From Paenibacillus humicus NBRC 102415 (lineage in GTDB: Bacteria; Bacillota; Bacilli; Paenibacillales; Paenibacillaceae): DNA of 37,487 nt. The DNA is taken from NCBI RefSeq assembly GCF_004000905.1, contig NZ_BIMD01000048.1:1-37487 (forward strand), read 5' to 3'. Made by a program: the position numbers and the translations under genes. Position 1 is the first letter of the stretch. Every line of letters begins with the position of its first letter. Below are positions 6,201 to 12,349 of the stretch, piece by piece. A model generated the notes under the pieces. That model was given only the letters and a program-made list of their open reading frames with translations. It was not told the origin of the DNA and did no database searches.

Positions 6201-6869
6201 TCATTTCTTGCGCTTCCACCTCCGATACGATCGCATATCCTCCGCGCCTGGCGTTCGTTTCGGAGTTACTCGGTTGCCGAGCCCGACCTTGTCGTTCTTC
6301 GCGCTCATTTTGTCGAGGAAGTTTTGGTCGTAACCACTCGCCTCGTATTTCCACGATCGCTTTAACATCTCGTACTCGTTGAGCCAAAACGGGTATTCGT
6401 ACCAATAGAGATAATAGTTCGGTTTCGGCTTCTTGTCCTGGACCTGCCATCTGGCCCGCACCAATGCCTGCTCTGCGCGCAGCTTATACCTTTGCTCGCT
6501 CTTTAGACCCCGCCTGCAGTCATCCGAACATGTTCCGCGAGTGTTCCGCAAGCTTGGGTCGCGCCACGGATAGCGGCAATACACGCATACCTTTACGCGC
6601 TTATCTCCGTACTCCTCGACCGGCCGCGTCATAAGGCTGCGGACGACCTCGTACGCCGCGGCGCCAGTCAGAACGCCCATCTGCTCACGCGCGAACTCTA
6701 CGGCTCCAGCACCCGGATTCCGATGCCAGCGCGTTCCTTTCCGTTTAACGACGGCAGGTCGAGGTTGGTCGAGCGGTTCTCCGGCTGCCTCCGCGTCGAT
6801 GATACGTTCAATTGCGTCATAGTCTCCTGCTCGGTACGCGTCCTGGCGCGCATGTTCGTATTCGTTCAA
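6201..6869 (-). CDS. Phage zinc-finger protein, 222 aa
   Basis: The protein starts at TTG 6867-6869, with GGGG 5 nt upstream. A basic N-terminal half leads into a treble-clef-like CxxC...CxxxC cluster (VKVCVYCRYPWRDPS, then GTCSDDC, residues about 92-118), followed by a basic, Trp/Tyr-rich C-terminal region (PNYYLYWYEYPFWLNEYEM) and a Lys/Arg tail. The cluster should bind zinc and suggests nucleic-acid binding. I cannot name a family. It lies downstream of the primase across a 116-bp gap. Confidence 0.75.
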   Translation of the reverse strand: MNEYEHARQDAYRAGDYDAIERIIDAEAAGEPLDQPRPAVVKRKGTRWHRNPGAGAVEFAREQMGVLTGAAAYEVVRSLMTRPVEEYGDKRVKVCVYCRYPWRDPSLRNTRGTCSDDCRRGLKSEQRYKLRAEQALVRARWQVQDKKPKPNYYLYWYEYPFWLNEYEMLKRSWKYEASGYDQNFLDKMSAKNDKVGLGNRVTPKRTPGAEDMRSYRRWKRKK

Positions 6870-6985
6870 TTTATCCCCGCCCTTGGTTAAAGTTGACTCG
6901 CTGGCTATGGTCGTGCTAAGATTTGACTAGATCATATAATGGGGTAAAAGTGTACGTTTTGACCTAGTATAGGTTTATTTCTTTT
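6870..6985. promoter_or_regulatory. 116-bp gap with three TTGAC repeats and promoter-like elements
   Basis: The only sizeable gap in this part of the leftward array holds TTGACT (6893-6898), TTGACT (6923-6928) and TTGACC (6959-6964), spaced about 30 and 36 bp. On the plus strand TTGACT is 18 bp from TAAGAT (6917-6922), and a TATAAT follows at 6935-6940, so a rightward promoter antisense to the primase is possible. I do not find a good leftward promoter here. Functional meaning is unproven. Confidence 0.35.
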
Positions 6986-8389
6986 TTAGGAAGTCAGTAT
7001 GGCGTCACTCTGTCTACGAGGGAGCAGCGCCCGTATCTGTCTCTCTGAATACATATTCCGCACTACATCAGCGAAGGTGGTACCGTTGGCGATCTCAAAG
7101 CCGCGGCCGCCTTCTTCGTCTTGCTCCGCCAGTGTCATCCGGTAAAAATTCGGCTTGTTGAACTTCGTTCCCGGTATGCGCTGGTTCCGCCGAACGATAT
7201 CAATTACGCCTATCTCCGCGATTCCGTCAATGTGGCGCCTCGCCGTCCTCTCCGCTATGCCGGCCGTCTGCTCCATCTGCTTGTATGTCATGAAGAATAC
7301 GCCGTTCTCGGCCGCCAGCCGCTTCGAATGGATCAGCATCGCGTAGGTCAGCGCCTTCTGACTCTTTCCCGGACAGCGGCGAATGATCGCGTCAATCTCG
7401 GCGAACGTGACGGTTAGGTCGCGCGTCTCGGCATGCAACGTTTGGTCATTCGCGTATACGAACTCGATGCACTCCGCTAGGTCACGCGCGCAGAATTCGG
7501 TGTCCGACTTGTAGAAGGTGCGGTCCTGCCACGCGAACCATTCCGTTATTAGCTCAAGCGCGTCCGCCTGGTCGTGGCCGTGATGATTCATGAAGCGCGC
7601 CAGCATCAAGAAGGAGTTATGCCGCTGTCCTGGCGCCGTCATTCCGTGCATGTACCGGTCGCTGGCGCGCGCCAACGTAAAGCTCTCGGACTGATCGTAA
7701 ATCGGGAGCGGCTTATGGCGGGCGACGGCGTCTTCCATCTCGGCAGCTTCGCGCTGGTCGTACGCTTCCACGTCTTCCGCGATGAAGTCGAGCACGCGCT
7801 GATGGTCCGTTTTTCGTATTCGGCGAAAATATTCGCGCGACTCTTCCGGGCTCCATACGCGCAGGCCATCCGCGGTATCGCAGAATCCGCAGTAACGGCC
7901 GGTCTTCTGATTGATGCCGAGCGGCAGCTTAACGCCTTGAGTCGATGACGGGCGGAACTCTACTTTACCGTGGGCGTCCGGACCAATCTCCGCGTGCTGC
8001 AGGATGGTCGCGTAGAATTTGCGCGCTGCTTCTACGCTGACGGCTCGATCGAAAAATAGTTCGATGTGATACCCCTTGCCGCCGCTGTACGAAACGGCAA
8101 AGCGGTCAAAGCCGGCACCGTCCAGCGCGTGAACGAGGCGGTACGTCACCCATTTCGCGAGGTCTTCATAGTCCGCGTAATCAACGTCGAAGCAGATGAA
8201 TTTCGTGAGGTAAGCGCCGGAGAACGTGCCGATCGTGGATTTTCCGTTTAGGTGGCTGGTAATGCGGTGCTGCCGGAGCGGCTGATGGCGCCTGCTCTTC
8301 GTTACGTATTCGCCGGACGGAAGCTGAACGAGGTAGTGGCGATTCTGGATAAGATAAAGGTCGAAGATGCGGTCGATAAGCGCCTTAAT
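6986..8389 (-). CDS. Archaeo-eukaryotic primase (TOTE-type AEP) fused to a winged helix; apparent ATT start
   Basis: With an ATT start (8387-8389) the protein has 467 residues. Residues 64-71 (FICFDVDY) carry the AEP Asp-x-Asp metal motif, residues 102-108 (SYSGGKGYH) the second motif with its conserved His, and the segment VEFRPSSTQGVKLPLG supplies the third AEP region. Then comes a Cys-containing GRYCGFCD. Residues about 345-420 form a winged-helix domain (MTYKQMEQTAGIAERTARRH), as in phage or plasmid replication initiators. The first GTG in frame (8149) would cut off the Asp-x-Asp motif. No ATG, GTG or TTG lies between the upstream TGA (8411-8413) and that motif. ATT has GGAGG 8 nt upstream and overlaps the upstream stop as ATTAA. 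It is probably the replication primase/initiator of the element. Confidence 0.85.
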   Translation of the reverse strand: MKALIDRIFDLYLIQNRHYLVQLPSGEYVTKSRRHQPLRQHRITSHLNGKSTIGTFSGAYLTKFICFDVDYADYEDLAKWVTYRLVHALDGAGFDRFAVSYSGGKGYHIELFFDRAVSVEAARKFYATILQHAEIGPDAHGKVEFRPSSTQGVKLPLGINQKTGRYCGFCDTADGLRVWSPEESREYFRRIRKTDHQRVLDFIAEDVEAYDQREAAEMEDAVARHKPLPIYDQSESFTLARASDRYMHGMTAPGQRHNSFLMLARFMNHHGHDQADALELITEWFAWQDRTFYKSDTEFCARDLAECIEFVYANDQTLHAETRDLTVTFAEIDAIIRRCPGKSQKALTYAMLIHSKRLAAENGVFFMTYKQMEQTAGIAERTARRHIDGIAEIGVIDIVRRNQRIPGTKFNKPNFYRMTLAEQDEEGGRGFEIANGTTFADVVRNMYSERQIRALLPRRQSDAILTS

Positions 8390-8600
8390 GCCGGTCGCCT
8401 CCCTCGCGCGTCAAATCGTGGAGGGCCGCAGTGAGCTCCGGATTGTTTTCGAACATCCAGAATATCCGGTGCGTGCGCGGATGCAGGGCAACCGTAATAT
8501 AACGGAAGCCCCTTTCGCACAAGCGGACTTTCATGGCGCGGTCGTAGCAGAAGAAAAACGTTCTCAAATGGCAGGCGCCTCCTCGCTTTCCTCCGTCCAT
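8385..8600 (-). CDS. Small hypothetical phage protein, 71 aa, coupled to the primase
   Basis: The start ATG (8598-8600) is preceded by AGGAGAGAGA. The product is basic with several Cys, Arg and aromatic residues (RTFFFCYDRAMKVRLCERGF, later THRIFWMFENNPELTAALH). No domain is recognised. It overlaps the upstream gene by 37 bp, and its TAA overlaps the ATT start of the primase by one base, which suggests that it controls primase translation by coupling. Confidence 0.65.
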   Translation of the reverse strand: MDGGKRGGACHLRTFFFCYDRAMKVRLCERGFRYITVALHPRTHRIFWMFENNPELTAALHDLTREGGDRH

Positions 8601-9088
8601 TCTCTCTCCTCGAATCCTGCGTAATCAAGGGCGGTTTCCAGTGAGGACACTCGCCGCGCGTAACCATCTTTAAGCTGCGTAACCCTAAACACACCGTCGC
8701 CAATCGGCTGAATGTAGTGGGTGTCGGTCATTGCGGGATACGAATATTTACCGAGCATATCTTCGGCATATTTACGAATATCCTCTTGACTGTCAAAATC
8801 CACGAGATTATCTTTCCCACCCATATTTTGCAGTCTGCAGTAAAGGCGGGTCTTGAGATTGTAGTAATGCGGGTTCTGCGGTAATGAGAAAATGGCGTCA
8901 AATCCTTGATTCGTTTCGTACGGAGTGTAGCCTAACGATTGCGCAATCTTTTCTACATCCCTTACGACATTAATCATCTCGCTACCGGAGTAAGGCGAAT
9001 AAAGTTTTACAAATACGCTACCGTCATGGATACAACTGATTGTAGCCTCGGAGGTACCTACAGAAATAAGAAAGTTCGATTTTTCCAT
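8564..9088 (-). CDS. Hypothetical phage protein, 174 aa
   Basis: A good SD (AAAGGAG, about 10 nt) precedes ATG 9086-9088. The protein is acidic with an alternating strand/helix layout (FLISVGTSEATISCIHDGS, then INVVRDVEKIAQSLGYTPYE) and ends in an acidic tail (EEREWTEESEEAPAI). Its first codon abuts the end of the gene upstream. I recognise no family. Being the gene just before the primase pair, it belongs to the replication part of the early operon. Confidence 0.7.
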   Translation of the reverse strand: MEKSNFLISVGTSEATISCIHDGSVFVKLYSPYSGSEMINVVRDVEKIAQSLGYTPYETNQGFDAIFSLPQNPHYYNLKTRLYCRLQNMGGKDNLVDFDSQEDIRKYAEDMLGKYSYPAMTDTHYIQPIGDGVFRVTQLKDGYARRVSSLETALDYAGFEEREWTEESEEAPAI

Positions 9089-9381
9089 TATAAACCGTCT
9101 CCTTTGGCGCTCTCTGGCGCGCGTGGTTTGGTGTTTCGCACACTTGGCGCGGTGATTCGCCTTACACTTTCTATGACGCCGTCCTCCGTAACGTAGTACA
9201 CCACCTCCGAAATTAATCTCGTTCTGGCCGCGCTGCTTGTCCGCCTACTGACTATGACACCGCGCTCGGCCAGTTTCGCACACGTTCGCGCAAACTTTTT
9301 CGTTCCTACTCCCGTATCTGACTTTTCCGGAATTGGGACATGGAGCGCCCAAAAAACTTTTGAAACCTCTCCGCAAACCAC
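9088..9381 (-). CDS. Hypothetical phage protein, first gene behind the LexA-box promoter
   Basis: The ORF has 97 codons from GTG 9379-9381. The middle of the protein looks like a small winged-helix or HTH (KKFARTCAKLAERGVIVSRR, then LISEVVYYVTEDGVIESV), followed by a basic tail. The start is doubtful: the -10 element predicted upstream would place the transcript start near the GTG, and an SD-like GGAGAGG lies just after it. The gene immediately follows a LexA-like site, so it is probably the first product of an SOS-responsive transcript. Confidence 0.6.
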   Translation of the reverse strand: MVCGEVSKVFWALHVPIPEKSDTGVGTKKFARTCAKLAERGVIVSRRTSSAARTRLISEVVYYVTEDGVIESVRRITAPSVRNTKPRAPESAKGDGL

Positions 9382-9382
9382 G

Positions 9383-9416
9383 CGTATACTCTATCAATAA
9401 CACGAACAAACGTTCT
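9383..9416 (-). promoter_or_regulatory. LexA (DinR) box overlapping a leftward promoter
   Basis: The sequence CGAACAAACGTTCT (9403-9416) matches the Bacillus SOS box consensus CGAACRNRYGTTYG at 13 of 14 positions. On the minus strand the same bases hold a TTTGTT -35-like element, spaced 16 bp from TATACG (9383-9388). A LexA-type repressor bound here would cover the promoter of the gene array that includes the primase. The -35 and -10 are not perfect. Confidence 0.6.
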
Positions 9417-9467
9417 AATTCGAAGGGTCGAGCCCCCGCCTGTTGGGTACGACGCCGAACGAAAGGG

Positions 9468-9495
9468 GCGGCACACCAATACCGCCCTGATTCCG
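9468..9495 (-). terminator. Possible weak terminator after the LytTR gene
   Basis: On the minus strand GGGCGG pairs with CCGCCC across a loop of about 9-10 nt and is followed by TTTCGTTC. The stem is GC-rich but the T run is poor. It lies between the LytTR gene and the LexA-box promoter, where termination would separate the two transcripts. Confidence 0.3.
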
Positions 9496-9523
9496 GAAAC
9501 CGCGTTGCCGCGCGGTCGTTACG

Positions 9524-9988
9524 CTAGACAATAACTGAACGCCGTTTTACCGGTCCGTGGCTGATTCTCCCAAACCCGTCACGGACTACCTTCACCCGCG
9601 CCAGAACAACGCGCCGACGACGATTAGAAACGGGAACCTCCGCACCGCCGAGCATAACAACGAGTTGCCGCTCGTCGTCGAAGCATTCAGCATGGTCCGT
9701 ATTAATGATGAAGCCGCGCTCGGACCGAACGAAACTAGGCGCGTGCGAAAGAAACGCTTCCAGTTCCTCAAGCGTGGTAATCTGTGCGTATTGCTTGTCC
9801 TGCGTATGATATTGGATGATGCCGCGGGAAACGGAAACGAACTGAACGTCAGCGAGGGGCAGCGCTATAATCCGGAACTCTTTGCCGGTGCGCTCAACAA
9901 CGGAGATTTGATTCAAACGGCACGACCTTCCTACGTTTAATGGCGTGGGGGCCCGTCCACTATGCCAGCGCGGTTCAGGCGCCAGCAT
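9524..9988 (-). CDS. LytTR-domain DNA-binding regulator (phage-borne, no receiver domain)
   Basis: The C-terminal 100 residues are a LytTR domain: LADVQFVSVSRGIIQYHTQD, then ITTLEELEAFL, SFVRSERGFIINTDHA, and VMLGGAEVPVSNRRRR. LytTR domains bind direct repeats in DNA and usually sit behind a response-regulator receiver, which is absent here. I choose ATG 9986-9988 because AGGAG lies 5 nt upstream. An alternative is TTG 9914-9916, preceded by AGGAAGG, which would give 130 residues and essentially the bare domain. The product is likely a transcription regulator within the early operon; its targets are unknown. Confidence 0.8.
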   Translation of the reverse strand: MLAPEPRWHSGRAPTPLNVGRSCRLNQISVVERTGKEFRIIALPLADVQFVSVSRGIIQYHTQDKQYAQITTLEELEAFLSHAPSFVRSERGFIINTDHAECFDDERQLVVMLGGAEVPVSNRRRRVVLARVKVVRDGFGRISHGPVKRRSVIV

Positions 9989-10031
9989 TTCGACTCCTGG
10001 GCGTGGAGTCTCGTCAGGTGGGAGCGGAGAA

Positions 10032-10361
10032 TCATGCGAAATTCCCCCGCAGTATTCGAACATCCTCAGGCAACTGAGATACGCGCGAGCCGCCTATTAC
10101 GAAATCCAAAAAAGTTATTGACCGCATTTTATTGAGTACAAGCTCCATTCCGTAACGCCTGTCCTTTGCGCGGGTCTGCGCGACCCGTTCCGCCTCATCG
10201 AAGGACGTATGGTAATCACCGGCCTCCAGTTTATACGGTGCAGCATGAACTATCCGATAGCTATCGCAGAACAATATCCAACCGGGTTTCTCCGGAATCT
10301 CGATTGCAGGGTAAGTCCATTGGTCGCCGAGATGGTTGCTGACGATGACCTCCGTTACCAT
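10032..10361 (-). CDS. Hypothetical phage protein, 109 aa
   Basis: ATG 10359-10361 is preceded by a G-rich SD (GGGGGCGG). The sequence reads as strands followed by a helix (WTYPAIEIPEKPGWILFCDS, then TSFDEAERVAQTRAKDRR), and ends with a beta-rich segment. No family is recognised. It overlaps the end of the upstream gene by 7 bp and is part of the early leftward operon. Confidence 0.65.
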   Translation of the reverse strand: MVTEVIVSNHLGDQWTYPAIEIPEKPGWILFCDSYRIVHAAPYKLEAGDYHTSFDEAERVAQTRAKDRRYGMELVLNKMRSITFLDFVIGGSRVSQLPEDVRILRGNFA

Positions 10362-10516
10362 AGCGGCCGCCCCCGTTCAGCCTCGCAGCGGGCAGTCAGC
10401 GCGCTACGGTAAGCGGCCAGGCGATCGCGGCGATTGGCGGGAACCTTCGCATTACGAGCGGTTGCTCCCCTAACCTTTCGCGTATAGAAAACGATATGAC
10501 GGACATTAGCGTTCAT
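10355..10516 (-). CDS. Small basic phage protein, 53 aa
   Basis: ATG 10514-10516 has GGGAG 9 nt upstream, and is preferred over an earlier in-frame ATG (10540) that lacks an SD. The product is very basic (HIVFYTRKVRGATARNAKV, then RRDRLAAYRSALTARCEAE), suggesting nucleic-acid contact. It overlaps the 3' end of the 36-codon ORF upstream by 11 bp. No family is recognised. Confidence 0.5.
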   Translation of the reverse strand: MNANVRHIVFYTRKVRGATARNAKVPANRRDRLAAYRSALTARCEAERGRPLW

Positions 10517-10616
10517 TAGGCGTGGCTCCCTTCGTTTCATTGAGTACGATCAGCAGGCGGCGGCCGGTGGACAGCGTGACGTAGCGAACATCTTCGCGAA
10601 CGGGCTTCGTATTCAT
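10506..10616 (-). CDS. Small phage protein, 36 aa
   Basis: A 36-codon ORF starts at ATG 10614-10616 with GGAGGT 8 nt upstream. Its translation begins MNTKPVREDVRYVTLSTG and continues RRLLIVLNETKGATPNER. The start shares one base with the TGA of the upstream ORF (TGATG). The strong SD and the overlapping junctions on both sides support it. Function unknown. Confidence 0.6.
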   Translation of the reverse strand: MNTKPVREDVRYVTLSTGRRLLIVLNETKGATPNER

Positions 10617-10768
10617 CAACGGTGACCTCCGAAGTTTCCGAACAGACTGCCGATGAAGCCACGCGCAAATTCAGCCGCAAGAATTCCGAGTGCGTGCGCG
10701 ATTAAACGGGATTTCGGATTACGGCGGCGGACCGTATTAGACCGCGATGTTGTCGCTAACAGGAGCAT
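10616..10768 (-). CDS. Small phage protein, 50 aa, possible membrane-associated helix
   Basis: ATG 10766-10768 has an ideal SD (AAAGGAGG, 8 nt). The product starts MLLLATTSRSNTVRRRNPKS, and its C-terminal half is an amphipathic or weakly hydrophobic helix (LIAHALGILAAEFARGFIG) with a Gly/Phe tail. It overlaps the upstream gene by 32 bp and shares one base with the start of the next. Function unknown. Confidence 0.6.
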   Translation of the reverse strand: MLLLATTSRSNTVRRRNPKSRLIAHALGILAAEFARGFIGSLFGNFGGHR

Positions 10769-10979
10769 CGATTTCGCCTCCTTTCGGGATGAAGCCGAGT
10801 TGGCGGAGTTGATCCGCGTCGAGCGTTGTGCAGCCGAGGACGGCGTTTAGAGATACGCCAGTGATGCGGGAGAATGCGCGAGATTGGGCGATGAAGCGGA
10901 CGGGGCGATCGGTGGCGGAGATTAAGGAAACGAGTGTGACATTTTGCGGATAACGGACGTAGCGGATTTGCGTTGTCAT
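10737..10979 (-). CDS. Hypothetical phage protein, 80 aa, first gene of the leftward early operon
   Basis: ATG 10977-10979 has GAGGAGGT 8 nt upstream. The product is small and beta-rich at the N-terminus (TTQIRYVRYPQNVTLVSLIS), then LGCTTLDADQLRQLGFIPKG. No domain is recognised. It is the first leftward gene behind the strong promoter at 11036-11064, and thus likely the first gene expressed on induction. Confidence 0.75.
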   Translation of the reverse strand: MTTQIRYVRYPQNVTLVSLISATDRPVRFIAQSRAFSRITGVSLNAVLGCTTLDADQLRQLGFIPKGGEIDAPVSDNIAV

Positions 10980-11025
10980 AAGTGGAACCTCCTCGAATAT
11001 ATATCGTAAGAAGATTATCGACTGT

Positions 11026-11064
11026 CGTTAAACCCAATATATACCGACAGACGTTAAACGTCAA
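11026..11064 (-). promoter_or_regulatory. Early leftward promoter with repressor operator repeats
   Basis: On the minus strand TTGACG (11059-11064) is 17 bp from TATATT (11036-11041), a near-ideal sigma-A promoter. CGTTAAAC occurs at 11026-11033 and again at 11052-11059, 26 bp apart; the second copy sits inside the palindrome-like GACGTTAAACGTC at the -35. The two copies flank the promoter core, as expected for operators of the divergently encoded HTH repressor. A TATAAT at 11095-11100 points toward the repressor gene but is very close to its SD. Confidence 0.7.
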
Positions 11065-11113
11065 TAGGTTATTTTCTACTTGTACACAAATCGTTATAAT
11101 GGGAGGTGACGAG

Positions 11114-11344
11114 GTGAAGACGGTGGCAATCGTAATGAAATTGAATGAGCTTTTGGACGCGAACAATATAACGAAGAACGCCCTGGCTCGCGAGGCTAAA
11201 GTCCGCCCAAACCTCATATACGAACTGTGTGAAAACAAAACGAAGCGCATCGAGCTCGATAACTTCGAAAAGATCATCCGTACTCTTAAAGAGATGACCG
11301 GCAAACAGATCGAGATTCAGGACCTAATGAAATACGAAGATTGA
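11114..11344 (+). CDS. Short XRE-type HTH repressor
   Basis: GTG 11114-11116 has GGAGGT 6 nt upstream, giving 76 residues; the ORF extends upstream but only through the promoter region. The HTH is MKLNELLDANNITKNALARE, then AKVRPNLIYELCENKTKRI, of the small Cro/CI-like type without a C-terminal sensor or protease domain. It is transcribed divergently from the early array across the operator repeats, the classic lysogeny switch layout. How it is inactivated on induction is not evident, since it lacks a RecA-cleavable domain. Confidence 0.8.
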   Translation: MKTVAIVMKLNELLDANNITKNALAREAKVRPNLIYELCENKTKRIELDNFEKIIRTLKEMTGKQIEIQDLMKYED

Positions 11345-11363
11345 GGAAGGGGCAGGTGTACGC

Positions 11364-11567
11364 GTGAAAATAAAGATCCTCTACAAGTTCGAATCAGGTG
11401 AAGCTCATACAGAACCTATGGATGTATATGACTTACCTTATGAAGGTGACTGGTTGAAAGGATTAATCCAACGCAAGCTTGACTCAAGTCCATTTTCTTT
11501 AGATCCAAAACACAAACTAGATCATTCCTCCCTAAAGTCGGTTGAAATACTGTTTATCGAAAATTGA
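11364..11567 (+). CDS. Small hypothetical protein, 67 aa
   Basis: GTG 11364-11366 has AGGT 6 nt upstream. The sequence begins MKIKILYKFESGEAHTEPMD and has a mixed strand/helix character with SSLKSVEILFIEN at the end. It is markedly more AT-rich than its neighbours. It follows the repressor gene by 19 bp, and its stop codon is built into a terminator, so the two probably form one short transcript. Function unknown. Confidence 0.65.
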   Translation: MKIKILYKFESGEAHTEPMDVYDLPYEGDWLKGLIQRKLDSSPFSLDPKHKLDHSSLKSVEILFIEN

Positions 11568-11593
11568 GCCCATGATTCAGGGCTCTTTTTTTT
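11566..11593 (+). terminator. Rho-independent terminator after the repressor transcript
   Basis: GAGCCC (11566-11571) pairs with GGGCTC (11580-11585) across an 8-nt loop, followed by eight T. The stem begins inside the stop codon of the preceding gene. Confidence 0.85.
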
Positions 11594-11709
11594 ATTGCGC
11601 GATAACCCTCTGTCGATAAACTTTAGATGAATAACGCCTGATTATCCGTCATACGATGGAATCATACCGCAGGAACGAACCGCGGAACATTCGTAAGGAG
11701 GCGGAAACT

Positions 11710-11895
11710 ATGGTCACGTATGGTTTTATCGCGGCTATTTCGATCGGCGCATCTATCGTTGAATCACGCTGCAGATCCGGAGGCAATACGGCCGGCGCTC
11801 TGGCGGCTAAACGGTTCGGGCGCGCGTTCACTCTGGCGACTGGCGCTGCTATCGCGTATGAGCTGCTAATGGCGATGATTGCGCTTATACCGTAA
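11710..11895 (+). CDS. Small membrane protein, 61 aa, two predicted helices
   Basis: ATG 11710-11712 has AAGGAGG upstream; a longer in-frame start lacks an SD. The protein has a hydrophobic N-terminal helix (VTYGFIAAISIGASIV), a Gly/Ala/Arg loop (RSGGNTAGALAAKRFGRA) and a second helix (YELLMAMIALIP). Small two-helix proteins beside phage repressors may act in superinfection exclusion, but nothing here proves it. Confidence 0.55.
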   Translation: MVTYGFIAAISIGASIVESRCRSGGNTAGALAAKRFGRAFTLATGAAIAYELLMAMIALIP

Positions 11896-12349
11896 TGCGC
11901 CCCGCGAGTGCATGGTTTACGCCTATCTGAACGCAGGGAATTAGGCGCGCTAGCACTTCCGGAGGGTAAAGACAGCGGGGCGGTTTATATGCGCTGAAAT
12001 GACGACTATTTTATGCCGCGAAAGCCGGAGAATGACGGGGGCGGCCAGTCGTACACTAGGCGGATCGTCGGCGATAGTTGACCGCGGTTTCTAAGCTCGT
12101 CGGCCGCGGGGTCCCGTTATGATCCGGACGTGGAATAAATGCCGCCCACCCTTCCGCGCTCTCTTCCGAATGTCGCCGACGTCGGGGATTTCGAAGCCGG
12201 CCGCCTCTATTCCGTTCAATACTCCGCTATCCACTCGCATCACGTACGAATGAAACGAATGGCCAGCGCCGCGCTGCGATCAGTTCCAGGCTTGACCACT
12301 TCCCTTCCGAAATTCTGAAAGAACCTTATGTTACCGAGGAGGCCCCATC
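11896..12349. other. 454-bp stretch with no confident gene
   Basis: No ORF with a good SD is seen between the small membrane protein and the FtsK-like gene. One minus-strand frame (12091-12240) reads protein-like and is listed separately. Short plus-strand ORFs (around 12016-12060) lack SDs. The stretch may be a degraded gene or a regulatory/replication region; I see no clear iteron array. Confidence 0.5.
12091..12240 (-). CDS. Possible small gene or gene remnant, 49 aa
   Basis: From ATG 12238-12240 (a GTG lies one codon earlier) the minus strand encodes MRVDSGVLNGIEAAGFEIPD, then VGDIRKRARKGGRHLFHVRI. This looks more like a real protein than the antisense frame. The frame is open for a further 13 codons upstream (GAGHSFHSYV). 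No SD is present, and the orientation opposes the flanking genes. It may be the residue of a longer gene. Confidence 0.35.
   Translation of the reverse strand: MRVDSGVLNGIEAAGFEIPDVGDIRKRARKGGRHLFHVRIITGPRGRRA

Noticed and set aside
11095-11100. TATAAT as the -10 of the repressor gene
   Set aside because: It would place the transcript start at or within the SD of the gene and has no good -35, so I do not list it as the promoter on its own.
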